Of a stretch of DNA of 15,279 nt, positions 7,639 through 14,670 are shown one piece after another. The stretch comes from CAYVFC01 sp964450715. Its GTDB lineage: Bacteria; Myxococcota_A; Polyangia; Polyangiales; JAFGIB01. The stretch covers positions 1-15,279 of the forward strand of contig CAYVFC010000177.1 of the NCBI GenBank assembly GCA_964450715.1. Reading direction: 5' to 3'. Under the pieces are notes generated by a model that saw only the letters and a list, made by a program, of their open reading frames with translations, made no database searches and was not told where the DNA came from. The position numbers and the translations under genes are program-made. The first letter of the stretch is position 1. Each line of letters begins with the position of its first letter.

Positions 7639-7653
7639 TATGCAACGTTGAGG
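7639..7653 (-). repeat. Right terminal inverted repeat of the IS
   Basis: Read inward on the minus strand this is CCTCAACGTTGCATA, matching the left end at 12 of 15 positions. The adjoining host base is the first base of TTTA. Confidence 0.8.
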
Positions 7654-7657
7654 TTTA
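7654..7657. repeat. Target site duplication TTTA, right copy
   Basis: Perfect copy of the TTTA at 6077-6080, immediately outside the right inverted repeat of the insertion sequence. Confidence 0.8.
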
Positions 7658-7914
7658 TCTATCACGAGTAGGCAGGCGATGGAAGGGCCTTCGCGGATAC
7701 TGGTATCAACCACCGCTGTCGACTGCCGCAGTGCCGGCCATTTTTTGGCAGGCAAGTGGTTGACGGCTGTCCTTTCTTGCGGCTCGAGGCGCGATATCTC
7801 GACCCCCCTGAAAAAACCGACCAGCACCGATAGCGTCATCAAGAAAAGGCCATGCTCGACCAGGTAAACGGACCGAACGATGTCTTTGGCGAAGAGGATG
7901 GGCTGCCTATACAT
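7654..7914 (-). pseudogene. 5' part of a gene interrupted by the IS (possible kinase N-terminus)
   Basis: On the minus strand an 87-codon open stretch starts at ATG 7914 (MYRQPILFAKD) and runs to the IS boundary, ending LLVIDK. My hand count over 80 codons gives GC of about 59, 44 and 71 percent at codon positions 1, 2 and 3, the pattern of real genes in GC-rich genomes. It contains one likely membrane segment (about residues 18-36, LVEHGLFLMTLSVLVGFF). At present it reads into the IS and stops at 7603. With the IS and one TTTA removed, it joins the DNA of the kinase gene one base out of its frame, so it may be the lost N-terminal sensor part of the kinase after a one-base indel, or an unrelated gene remnant. 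No clear ribosome binding site precedes ATG 7914. I recognise no domain. Confidence 0.42.
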
Positions 7915-7936
7915 TCCCACTGCCGGGTGATATACC
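7908..7936 (+). promoter_or_regulatory. Candidate promoter giving a leaderless transcript of the mosaic lipoprotein gene
   Basis: TATACA at 7908-7913 and TATACC at 7931-7936 are separated by 17 bp; each matches four of six consensus positions of a housekeeping sigma promoter. The -10 element ends six bases before the ATG at 7943, so transcription would start at about the A of the start codon. A TGA stop in the same frame at 7928-7930 and the absence of any Shine-Dalgarno sequence in the remaining 12 bases fit this reading. Confidence 0.35.
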
Positions 7937-7942
7937 CTTGTT

Positions 7943-10900
7943 ATGCGCTCGGCCTCGCTCACGGCGATGGTTGCCGCTCTTGTCGCCGGTTGCTCCGCCC
8001 GCCTTCCGCAACCGCCGCGTCCCGAGAGCGTGGATCCCGCATCCGGCCGGCAAGACGTGGAAACGCCGATCACCATCCACGGACGGGACTTTTACCTGGA
8101 CGCACATGCGAGCTATGTGGACAGGGAGCGCTCCCGCCTGGAAAGCACTTTCCGAGCGCGGTTGGGCGACACCGAACTGGGCGAGGTCGCCTACGTCGAC
8201 TTCAATACCCTGACCGCGGTGGTGCCGGCAGGGCTCGAGCAGGGCAGCCACGACCTGACCGTCGAGGACCCGGCCGGCAGGACCGGGACCCTGCCGGACG
8301 CCTTTACCGTGCTTTTGCCGGAGAGAAAGATGGTCATCGAGGATGCGCCGGGCGGCACCGGGAGCGAGGTGCTGGACGAGGAGCTTGAGGTGGACCAGAC
8401 GCTGGTGCTGTTCGCGGTGGTCCGCCTGCAGGACGGCTCGTTCGTACGGGACGCGGAGGCGAGCTGGTCGGTCTCGGGAGAGATCGGCAGCCTGGAGCCG
8501 GCCTCGGGAAGCCGGACCGTGCTCACGGCCATTGCCGTGGGAACCGGCGCGGTCAGGGCCGATGTCGAGGGCTTGACCGGTGACGAGACCGGCGCGATCA
8601 CGGTCAGCAGTTGCTCGTCGGACGCCGAGTGCGCGGACGCGTGCCATACCAGCGCCGTCTGCACGGACGGAGAGTGCAGCTTGGGCGAGGTCGACAGGGA
8701 CGCGGACGGCGACGGGTTGATCGACGTGGCCTGCCCCGGCGGCGATGACTGCGACGACGATAACCCGAACTGCGGAGCCGACTGCACGGACCGGGACGGA
8801 GACGGTTTCTGCTCCACGCACGACTGCGACGACGATCCGGACGCCTGCGGAGCGGAATGCTACCCGGAGAACGGCGCACCGGACGTCTGCGACGGCCATG
8901 ACCAGGACTGCGACGGTGAGACCGACGAGGATCCGGATATCTCCTGGTACCGGGACGCGGACGGCGACGGCTACGGCGGCGCAGGCGACGAGATCAGCTC
9001 CTGCAATAGACCGGAAGGGTTCGTCGAGGACGCCACCGACTGCGCCGACGGCGCCGAGTCCGACCCGGCCTGCAACGGGCTGAACGGCTCGCAGTGCCAT
9101 CCGGGCGTTGCCGGCGACGATTGCGATGGGGCGGACAACGACTGCGACGGCGACATCGACGAGGACTACACGCCCGCGGCCACAGTCTGCGGCCGAGGCG
9201 CCTGTACGGCGTCGGGAGAGCTGAGATGCATCGGCGGAGAGGAGCAGGACACCTGCGCGGCCGGCTCGCCCGCGGCAGATGATTCCGCCTGCAACAACCA
9301 GGATGACGACTGCGACGGCGATACAGACGAGGACTATGTTGAAACCGCCACCTTTTGCGGAGTCGGCGCTTGCGCGGGGAACAGCGGGAACCTGATCTGC
9401 AGCGCGGGAGTACCCACCGACACCTGTGACCCGATGCAGAACGCAACGGTGGACGACGCGATCTGCAACAACCAGGATGACGACTGCGACGGCGGTACCG
9501 ACGAGGACTATGTCGTCACCCCGTCTCCCATCTGCGGCACGGGCGAGTGCGCGGGAAACACCGGCGAGATCGTTTGCCTCGATGGAGTGGAGACCAGTAC
9601 CTGCAATCCCACTCAGGGAGCGGTGGAGGAGAGCGAGCCGGCGGACAACTGCTCGGACCTGGCCGACAACGACTGCGACGGGCTGACCGACGGTGACGAC
9701 GATGCGTGCTTGGCCATGCCCAACAGGCCGCCCGTCGTCGACTTTTTCGTAGACCCGCCCGTCGGCACCACGGCCATCACTTTTCAAGCAGACGCGTCGG
9801 CCAGCACGGACGCAGAGGACGGCACCGGCTCGCTGATCTTTCTGTGGGACTGGGACAACGACGGCGTGACCGACGGCGAGGGGGTCACCTCGAGCCACGT
9901 TTTCTCGACCGACGGCGCTCATACCGTCGTGCTCATGGTAGAGGACACGGGGGGCCTGCGCGCCTGGGCGACCTTCGAGGTTACCGTATCGCCGGCCGAC
10001 GAGCTGGTCGTGGTCACGACCGAGATCGACGAGGCGGACGGAGGAGCAACCCCGGCCAGCCCCGGGGGAGGCGGTTTCTCGCTACGGGAGGCGATAATCT
10101 ATGCAAACGGCCGGCCGGGCAAGCAGACCATCCAAGTCCCATCCGGCTACGGGATCGATCTGACATCGGCCCTTCCACCTCCCACGGACGGAAGCGGCCT
10201 GGACATCGTCGCGGACGGTGCGGCGCTGAACGGCGCCGGAGCGGCGGGAGATTGCCTGAGTATCAATGTCGGCAACAACCGCATCTTCGGGCTGGAAGTC
10301 TTCGATTGCCCGGGTCGAGCCATCACCATATCCGGGGGGACCGATAACCGGGTCGCCCGCTGCTACATACACGACAACGGCGACGGCATACAGCTGGGGG
10401 GCACCGACAACATACTGGGACCGGACAACGAGCTGGCGCGCAACGGCGCCAGGGGAGTCAAGATGCAGGGGCCCTGTCTGGTGGAATGGAATCGTATACA
10501 CGAGCACTCCGACATGGGGATATCGCTGATGGGGCAGGCCGACGGTTCCACGGTCCGGGGCAACGTCATCTATGCGAACGGCAACGGAATAGAGATATCC
10601 GGCCCGGCTGTCGCCAATGTCCTGGTGCAAAACACCATTCACGCCAACCTGGAGAACGGCGTCTACGTCGGTAACAACATCACCGGTACGGATTTCCGCA
10701 ACAACATCCTCAGCTACAACGGCCTCTGGGGAGTGAACGGCGGCAGCGCGAACTTCGCGATACACGATTACAACGACTACTACCTCAACGGCTCGGGCGC
10801 CTGCAGCGACTGCGCCGCTCTGGGCCCCAACAGCCTTACCGACGACCCGCTTTACGTGAACGCGGCGGGGTACGATCTACGCCTGCGGGGCGACAGCACC

Positions 10901-11005
10901 CTGATCGACCGGGGGGCGATACTGCCCGGCCTGGACGTCAACCGGGCCGAACCGGGAGACTACAACGGCAGCGGCCCGGACATCGGCGCCTGGGAATCGC
11001 CGTAG
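7943..11005 (+). CDS. Mosaic surface lipoprotein: IPT/TIG, MopE-like metal-binding repeats, PKD, beta-helix
   Basis: The 1020-residue protein has a lipoprotein signal (lipobox LVAGC, Cys17). An IPT/TIG-like Ig domain follows (about 23-128, ending LPDAFTVL), then a second Ig-like segment (about 130-222). From about 224 to 586 comes a Cys/Asp-rich region with many CDGxDxDCDGxxDED motifs like those of MopE-type proteins, probably binding Ca2+ or other metals; one unit is repeated with a 58-residue period. A PKD domain lies at about 593-683 (VDFFVDPP to WATFEVTV). FSLREAIIYANG near 714 is a CSLREA-like motif with Phe for Cys, leading into a right-handed parallel beta-helix (about 745-960). The whole suggests a large adhesive or polysaccharide-interacting surface protein; no catalytic site was recognised. 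The start is fixed by a stop five codons upstream, leaving no room for a normal ribosome binding site. Confidence 0.9.
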   Translation: MRSASLTAMVAALVAGCSARLPQPPRPESVDPASGRQDVETPITIHGRDFYLDAHASYVDRERSRLESTFRARLGDTELGEVAYVDFNTLTAVVPAGLEQGSHDLTVEDPAGRTGTLPDAFTVLLPERKMVIEDAPGGTGSEVLDEELEVDQTLVLFAVVRLQDGSFVRDAEASWSVSGEIGSLEPASGSRTVLTAIAVGTGAVRADVEGLTGDETGAITVSSCSSDAECADACHTSAVCTDGECSLGEVDRDADGDGLIDVACPGGDDCDDDNPNCGADCTDRDGDGFCSTHDCDDDPDACGAECYPENGAPDVCDGHDQDCDGETDEDPDISWYRDADGDGYGGAGDEISSCNRPEGFVEDATDCADGAESDPACNGLNGSQCHPGVAGDDCDGADNDCDGDIDEDYTPAATVCGRGACTASGELRCIGGEEQDTCAAGSPAADDSACNNQDDDCDGDTDEDYVETATFCGVGACAGNSGNLICSAGVPTDTCDPMQNATVDDAICNNQDDDCDGGTDEDYVVTPSPICGTGECAGNTGEIVCLDGVETSTCNPTQGAVEESEPADNCSDLADNDCDGLTDGDDDACLAMPNRPPVVDFFVDPPVGTTAITFQADASASTDAEDGTGSLIFLWDWDNDGVTDGEGVTSSHVFSTDGAHTVVLMVEDTGGLRAWATFEVTVSPADELVVVTTEIDEADGGATPASPGGGGFSLREAIIYANGRPGKQTIQVPSGYGIDLTSALPPPTDGSGLDIVADGAALNGAGAAGDCLSINVGNNRIFGLEVFDCPGRAITISGGTDNRVARCYIHDNGDGIQLGGTDNILGPDNELARNGARGVKMQGPCLVEWNRIHEHSDMGISLMGQADGSTVRGNVIYANGNGIEISGPAVANVLVQNTIHANLENGVYVGNNITGTDFRNNILSYNGLWGVNGGSANFAIHDYNDYYLNGSGACSDCAALGPNSLTDDPLYVNAAGYDLRLRGDSTLIDRGAILPGLDVNRAEPGDYNGSGPDIGAWESP
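9122..9700 (+). repeat. Degenerate 168-174-bp coding repeats (56-58 residues) in the metal-binding region
   Basis: Units begin at about 9122, 9290 and 9464, with a related fourth end near 9648. Each encodes CxxxDxDCDGxxDEDY followed by a C-G-x-G-x-C segment. The spacing between the second and third units is 174 bp and they share the same CNNQDDDCDG core at DNA level with few changes, which points to internal duplication. Confidence 0.7.
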
Positions 11006-11269
11006 GCCTGCGGCACGAGAATCTCCGGGTCAGCGATTTCTTGTGGGCGTCTTTACGTGACTGGAAGTCTGGAGTCGCTAGAATGGCGCGAGCCGGCGCG
11101 GTAGCTGGGCGGTGGCGAAACGGGGTGTATCCTTCCCGCGCTTGCGATATTCATGGAGCCGAAAATTCATGTTTTTGGCGGTGTTTCGTGCTTCCTCCGC
11201 GCGTGCGGCGCCCATCGCTCTCACGACGCCCGCCCCCGACAACGCCCTGTTGCGGTTCGATCGGCGCGG
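11006..11269. other. Intergenic region upstream of the sigma operon
   Basis: This 264-bp stretch separates the mosaic lipoprotein gene from the sigma-factor operon on the same strand. An upstream ATG at 11153 is in frame with the next gene but would place 39 unlikely residues before a clear signal peptide, so I treat this stretch as non-coding. No obvious terminator hairpin follows the TAG stop at 11003-11005. Confidence 0.5.
11057..11084 (+). promoter_or_regulatory. Possible promoter of the ECF sigma operon
   Basis: GTGACT (11057-11062) and TAGAAT (11079-11084) are 16 bp apart and match four and five of six positions of the housekeeping consensus. They would give a leader of about 180 nt before ATG 11270. 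In such GC-rich DNA chance matches are rarer, but I see no further support. An autoregulated ECF-type promoter was not recognised. Confidence 0.25.
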
Positions 11270-12418
11270 ATGGTCGTGCGGCGGCTCTGCGCGATCGTCT
11301 GGGCGCTCTCGTGTTGCTGCTGGAGCCGGCAGGCGGCGGCGCAGGAGGCGCCGACGCGGCCGGTGGCCGAGGCCGTCACGGTTGTTCCCGGCGACGACGA
11401 GTGCTTGACGCAGGCGCGGATAGCGGAGCGGCTGGCCCGCCTGCTCGACAGCCCCGTGATCGACGCCGGCATCGAGGTCGAGGTTCACCTGGACCGGGAC
11501 GGGGAAACCGTTCGGTTTCTCATGGGCCGTTCGGGGCAGGCCGAGGCCGAAAGGCGTTTCGACCTGCTTCCCCGCGAGTGTGCCGCCAGGCTCGACGCGG
11601 TGAGTCTAGCCATCGCGCTCGCCATCGATCACACCGTGATAGATCGCATGGTCGCGGAAAGCGAAGAGCAGCCGCCCGAGATATCCTCCGAGGTTCCGGC
11701 CGAGCCGCCGGCGACCGCGGAAGCGCCGCCGCCCGAGCACGACGCCGTTCCCTCGGAGACTCCCGAGCCGCCGCTGCCCGTGGAGGCGCCGTCCCCCGAA
11801 ACGCCCGGTCGTGAGGAACGGCCACCCTCCGGGGCAACGCTCGGCCCGCGTCCGGCGTCGGACGAGCCGGACCGCGCCGCGCCCGCCAGTACGGCCTCGC
11901 GGCTGGGCATCTCGGCGTTCGCCGGTGGATTTGCCGCGCTCGCCCTTCTTCCGGAGCCCGTGCTCGGCCTCCGGTTTGGAGGCGGGCTGCGCTTCGGGCC
12001 GGTCTGGGAAGTGCGCCTCGGGGGGTTCGCCACCTCGGAGAGCGAGACGCGTCTCGGGCTCGGCAAGGCAGCCATGCGCCTTTTCAGCGGGGAGCTTTCG
12101 GGCTGCGCGGGGGGCCGCGTCTCTCGCCTGCGTCTGGACGCCTGTGCCGGGCTCGGAGCCGGCTCGCTGGTGGCCGCGGGCAGAGAGTTCCCCGAGGGGT
12201 TGAAGACACGGTCTCCGTGGCTCGGCGCCATGCTCGGCGCGAGCGGAGCCTTTCCGGCCGACTCCCCGGTCGCGCTGCGCTTGAGAGTCGAGGGGCAAGC
12301 TCCGATACTCGGGACTGTTGTACGCGTGGAGGATTCGCGCGGCGGGGTGGTCGATGAGCAGGCGCTTCCGCCGGCCGGAGCGCTGGTCGGGATCGAGCTT
12401 GTCGCAGGCGTACCGTGA
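11270..12418 (+). CDS. Secreted protein with Pro-rich linker and C-terminal beta-barrel-like domain
   Basis: The 382-residue protein starts with a Sec signal peptide (MVVRRLCAIVW to RQAAAQ, likely cleaved after Ala24). Residues 40-128 form a periplasmic-type domain with a Cys pair (C45 and C104) and alternating strands such as IEVEVHLDRDG. A Pro/Glu/Ala-rich linker of about 90 residues follows (133-225). The C-terminal 155 residues have alternating Gly/aromatic strands (GLRFGGGLRFGPVWEVRLGG) like an outer-membrane beta-barrel or an OmpA-like barrel half. I chose ATG 11270 because of the signal peptide; the more upstream ATG 11153 adds an Arg/His-rich stretch. The ribosome binding site is weak. 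Its stop codon overlaps the GTG of the sigma factor gene (GTGA), showing translational coupling. A role in sensing or envelope function under control of that sigma factor is an inference. Confidence 0.78.
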   Translation: MVVRRLCAIVWALSCCCWSRQAAAQEAPTRPVAEAVTVVPGDDECLTQARIAERLARLLDSPVIDAGIEVEVHLDRDGETVRFLMGRSGQAEAERRFDLLPRECAARLDAVSLAIALAIDHTVIDRMVAESEEQPPEISSEVPAEPPATAEAPPPEHDAVPSETPEPPLPVEAPSPETPGREERPPSGATLGPRPASDEPDRAAPASTASRLGISAFAGGFAALALLPEPVLGLRFGGGLRFGPVWEVRLGGFATSESETRLGLGKAAMRLFSGELSGCAGGRVSRLRLDACAGLGAGSLVAAGREFPEGLKTRSPWLGAMLGASGAFPADSPVALRLRVEGQAPILGTVVRVEDSRGGVVDEQALPPAGALVGIELVAGVP

Positions 12419-13008
12419 AGGAAAGTCGCCGCACGCGACATAAAGGAGAAACGGCTTCCTTGACTTCCGGGTACCAGAGCGCGGAGCAGTTATTTCGCGA
12501 GCACGCCAGGTTCGTGGCGGATTTCCTGCACCGGCTCGGAGCTCACGATTCCGATATCGAGGATCTGGTGCAAGAAGTGTTCATGGTAGCGCATCGCAAA
12601 GGAGGTTACCACTCCGGGCCGGCCAGGCCGCGCAGCTGGTTGGCGTCCATCGCGATCAGGCTGGCCGCAGCCTCGCGGCGGGCAAGCGCCCGCCGGCGCG
12701 AGGACTACGACGAGGCCGCGCTGGACGCGATTCGCGCCGAGGGGCGAAGCGCGGCAGACCCGGTCGAGATCGCCGAATCGATGCTCCGAGTACAGCAGGT
12801 CCTGGACCGCATGGACCTGGATCACCGCGCCGTGTTCGTGCTCTACGAGATCGAGGGCGAAAGCTGCGACGGGATAGCGGCCGCGCTGCAGGTGCCGGTC
12901 GGCACGGTTTACTCGCGCCTGCACCATGCGCGGCGTTATTTCCGGGAGGCCTACGACGAGCTCTTCGGCGGCGAGGGGTGCGCGCCGTGCGCCGCGGGGG
13001 ACCCATGA
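12415..13008 (+). CDS. ECF-type sigma-70 family RNA polymerase sigma factor
   Basis: The 197-residue protein shows region 2 (about 26-90: LFREHARFVADFL, DIEDLVQEVF at 47-56, PRSWLASIAIRLAA) and region 4 (about 124-184) with the helix-turn-helix PVGTVYSRLHHARRYFR, the ECF layout without regions 1 and 3. It directs RNA polymerase to a dedicated promoter set. The GTG at 12415 overlaps the previous stop codon. A TTG at 12460 with a strong AAAGGAGA 10-11 bases upstream is an equally good start and would give 182 residues beginning near TSGYQSAEQLF, close to where the conserved part begins. Its stop overlaps the start of the next gene (ATGA). The Cys-containing tail GCAPC after region 4 is unusual but unexplained. 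The downstream membrane protein is a candidate anti-sigma factor. Confidence 0.92.
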   Translation: MKESRRTRHKGETASLTSGYQSAEQLFREHARFVADFLHRLGAHDSDIEDLVQEVFMVAHRKGGYHSGPARPRSWLASIAIRLAAASRRASARRREDYDEAALDAIRAEGRSAADPVEIAESMLRVQQVLDRMDLDHRAVFVLYEIEGESCDGIAAALQVPVGTVYSRLHHARRYFREAYDELFGGEGCAPCAAGDP

Positions 13009-13868
13009 CCGGGCCGCCTCGCAGGCTACTGGAGGATCCGTCGGCGCCGGGCGCGCTCAGGGCGGACCTCGAACGCGCTCGCATCGCGCCGGCTCGGCCG
13101 TACAACGCGGAGGGCGGCCTGGCTCGATTCCGCGGAGCGGTTACGGGTGCAGGTACGGCAAGCGGGGGAGATACAGGGGGCGCCGCGGGCACGCTCGCGT
13201 CCACTGGCAAGTCGGCGGCGCTCGGCTACCTCAAATGGGCCCTTGTCCCTGCCGGGGCCGCCGCTATCGCGGTGGCGGGCGCTATGATTGCTCGCGCGCC
13301 CGTACCGAATTCCGGTCACGGGGAGCAAACGGTCGCCCCCGGCCGGCCGGGGGGTCACGATGACGCGGCCTTTTCCCTCTCGATATCCGAGCTCGCCCCC
13401 GAACAAGTCGCGGCCGGGCCTGCGTCCGGGCCCGCGGCATCGGAGCCCGCGGTGCAGGAGAGCCGGCCCGCATCGGCGGTTGCTGAGCCCGTCCTGGATC
13501 GGAAGAACGTGCCCCGGGAACCCTCGCAAGGACGGAGTGCACGCCGCGGGCCGGTTGTAGACCTCGCTCCGGCGCTTCCCGCCGACCCTGACGCCCGGTT
13601 GCGCCTGGAGATCGAGGCGCTGGCCGAGGCCCGGCGCGCGCTTGCCGCAGACCCGGCGCGTGCCCTGGCGCTGGCCGAGCAAGGCCAGCAGCAGTTCCGT
13701 GATGGCATGTTCGGACAGGAGCGAGAGGCGATCGGCATCTTCGCGCTGCACAAGCTCGGGCAAGAGGCGCGGGCGCGGCAGCGGGCCGAGGCGTTTCTGG
13801 CTCGCTACCCGGACGGTCCTTTTTCCGAGCAGGTCCGGCGCCTGCTGAAAATTCGACCGACGCGATGA
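13005..13868 (+). CDS. Membrane-anchored putative anti-sigma factor with TPR-like C-terminus
   Basis: The protein has 287 residues from ATG 13005, chosen because it overlaps the sigma-factor stop (ATGA) and has GGGGGA just upstream. A cytoplasmic N-terminal part of about 75 residues contains PRRLLEDPSAPGALRADLERAR. One membrane helix lies at about 77-97 (LKWALVPAGAAAIAVAGAMIA). It is followed by a Pro/Ala/Gly-rich periplasmic linker and a helical C-terminal domain (about 185-285) with EALAEARRALAADPARALAL and RAEAFLARYPDGPFSEQVRRLL, typical of tetratricopeptide-like repeats seen in proteins following ECF sigma genes in myxobacteria. This topology suits an anti-sigma factor that receives a periplasmic signal, but no zinc-binding anti-sigma (HxxxCxxC) motif is present, so the role is inferred from position and topology. 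Confidence 0.78.
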   Translation: MTGPPRRLLEDPSAPGALRADLERARIAPARPYNAEGGLARFRGAVTGAGTASGGDTGGAAGTLASTGKSAALGYLKWALVPAGAAAIAVAGAMIARAPVPNSGHGEQTVAPGRPGGHDDAAFSLSISELAPEQVAAGPASGPAASEPAVQESRPASAVAEPVLDRKNVPREPSQGRSARRGPVVDLAPALPADPDARLRLEIEALAEARRALAADPARALALAEQGQQQFRDGMFGQEREAIGIFALHKLGQEARARQRAEAFLARYPDGPFSEQVRRLLKIRPTR

Positions 13869-13915
13869 AGGATTGCGGCGCGGGTCGACATCAAGCCGCA
13901 CAGGCTTTGCCATGA
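13865..13915 (+). CDS. Possible 16-codon coupling ORF
   Basis: ATG 13865 overlaps the stop of the putative anti-sigma gene (ATGA), and its TGA at 13913-13915 overlaps the ATG of the next lipoprotein gene (again ATGA). It would encode MKDCGAGRHQAAQALP. It could keep ribosomes moving across the 43-bp gap so that the lipoprotein is translated in coupling with the sigma-factor genes. The peptide has no recognisable domain. The arrangement may be chance; GC-rich DNA makes short open frames common. Confidence 0.25.
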   Translation: MKDCGAGRHQAAQALP

Positions 13916-14670
13916 GCGTAATCGGTCTTGGAATAGCCGGCTTGGTGGTCGCTCTTGCCTGCGGTGGATGCTCGGATTCCAGGGTCATCGGAATTGACGA
14001 CCGCCAGGGGGCTGGTGCCGGACTCAGTGGCGCGACGAGCGAGGCGTCGGACGGCACAGCGGGCGGCTCCGGCTCGAGCGCTGGCTCCGGCGGACCGGCG
14101 GGCGTCGGGGGCTCGGGCGCCGGGGCCGGTAGCGCGGCGGGCGAGGTGTCGGACGGCATCGCGGGCGGCTCCGTTTCGGGTGCCGGGTCCAGCGGGACGG
14201 CGAGCGAGGTGTCGGACGGCATCGCGGGCGGCTCCGGTTCGGGCGCCGGGGCCGGTGGCGCGGCGGGCGAGCTGTCGGGGGGCATCGCGGGCGGCGTGGA
14301 TGCCGGCGCGGACGATGCCACGGCCGAAGACGGCGCTTCCTGTTCGGTGGCGAGCGATTGCGGGGCCGAGGCTCCGTTCTGCGTCGACGGCGAATGCCGT
14401 GAATGCATCCAGGACGGCGACTGCGGAACGGGCGAGAGGTGCAGCGCCGATCACGAGTGCGAGCCTTTTTGCGAGACAGACGCCGATTGCGGCGGCGAAA
14501 AGCCGGTGTGCGACGTGGATAACCAGGAGTGCGTCGGGTGTGTCGCCGACCAGCAATGCGACGACGTGACGAACCCGTTCTGTATCGATGGCGAGTGCTG
14601 GGAGTGCCGGACGGATACGGACTGCGAATCGGAGGGATCGGCATGTATGGACAACAGGTGTACCGACTGA
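13912..14670 (+). CDS. Lipoprotein with Gly/Ser repeat region and Cys-rich domain
   Basis: The 252-residue protein starts at ATG 13912 with a hydrophobic signal (MSVIGLGIAGLVVALACGGC); lipidation could be at Cys17 or Cys20. Residues about 30-140 are low-complexity Gly/Ala/Ser with a 21-residue unit (EVSDGIAGGSGSGAGAGGAAG type) repeated at DNA level. Residues 143-251 hold about 19 cysteines in units of roughly 20-25 residues with DxDCxxxxxxCxxxxC spacing (SDCGAEAPFC, GDCGTGERC, ADCGGEKPVC, TDCESEGSAC), a disulfide-rich module common in secreted myxobacterial proteins. An in-frame TTG at 13873 is less likely because it would bury the signal peptide. AGG lies seven bases before the ATG. It follows the putative anti-sigma gene and precedes another lipoprotein gene by 14 bp, so it belongs to the sigma operon. 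The ligand is unknown. Confidence 0.8.
   Translation: MSVIGLGIAGLVVALACGGCSDSRVIGIDDRQGAGAGLSGATSEASDGTAGGSGSSAGSGGPAGVGGSGAGAGSAAGEVSDGIAGGSVSGAGSSGTASEVSDGIAGGSGSGAGAGGAAGELSGGIAGGVDAGADDATAEDGASCSVASDCGAEAPFCVDGECRECIQDGDCGTGERCSADHECEPFCETDADCGGEKPVCDVDNQECVGCVADQQCDDVTNPFCIDGECWECRTDTDCESEGSACMDNRCTD
14143..14301 (+). repeat. 63-bp tandem repeat in the Gly-rich linker
   Basis: Units start at 14143, 14206 and 14269 (the last is partial), exactly 63 bp or 21 codons apart, each beginning GAGGTGTCGGACGGCATCGC or a variant. A related unit at 14041 is offset by 102 bp. The period keeps the frame, so the linker length may vary between strains. Confidence 0.75.

Larger units (their letters stand above)
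6081..7653 (+). mobile_element. Complete IS1380-family insertion sequence (1573 bp)
   Basis: The element is bounded by 15-bp imperfect terminal inverted repeats: CCCCCAAGTTGCATA at the left end and CCTCAACGTTGCATA (read inward on the minus strand) at the right end, 12 of 15 matching without gaps. Both ends are flanked by TTTA. It encodes a single intact IS1380-type transposase. The interior is clearly less GC-rich than the host genes. Length, ends and duplication size agree with what is known of the family. The intact gene and perfect duplication suggest a fairly recent insertion. It separates the histidine kinase from its original upstream DNA. Confidence 0.88.

Noticed and set aside
155..7640. 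CCGAAAAAG repeated near 155, 1303, 6114 and 7630
   Set aside because: Nine-base direct matches in unrelated contexts, one within a signal peptide codon stretch; no regular spacing or flanking similarity.
7603..8076. 157-codon minus-strand open frame taken as a gene
   Set aside because: It is a chimera: its start overlaps the divergent lipoprotein gene and its end lies inside the IS. Only 7654-7914 looks coding.
9122..9520. CRISPR-like regular repeats
   Set aside because: The repeats are coding, in frame, degenerate, and explained by duplicated Cys/Asp-rich protein modules.
7907..9922. Minus-strand open frame of 671 codons opposite the mosaic lipoprotein gene
   Set aside because: The sense strand has clear signal peptide and domains; the antisense product is Val/Arg/Ala-rich low complexity.
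11153..11269. Upstream ATG extending the barrel protein by 39 residues
   Set aside because: The extra segment is Arg/His/Pro-rich and would put the clear Sec signal peptide inside the protein.
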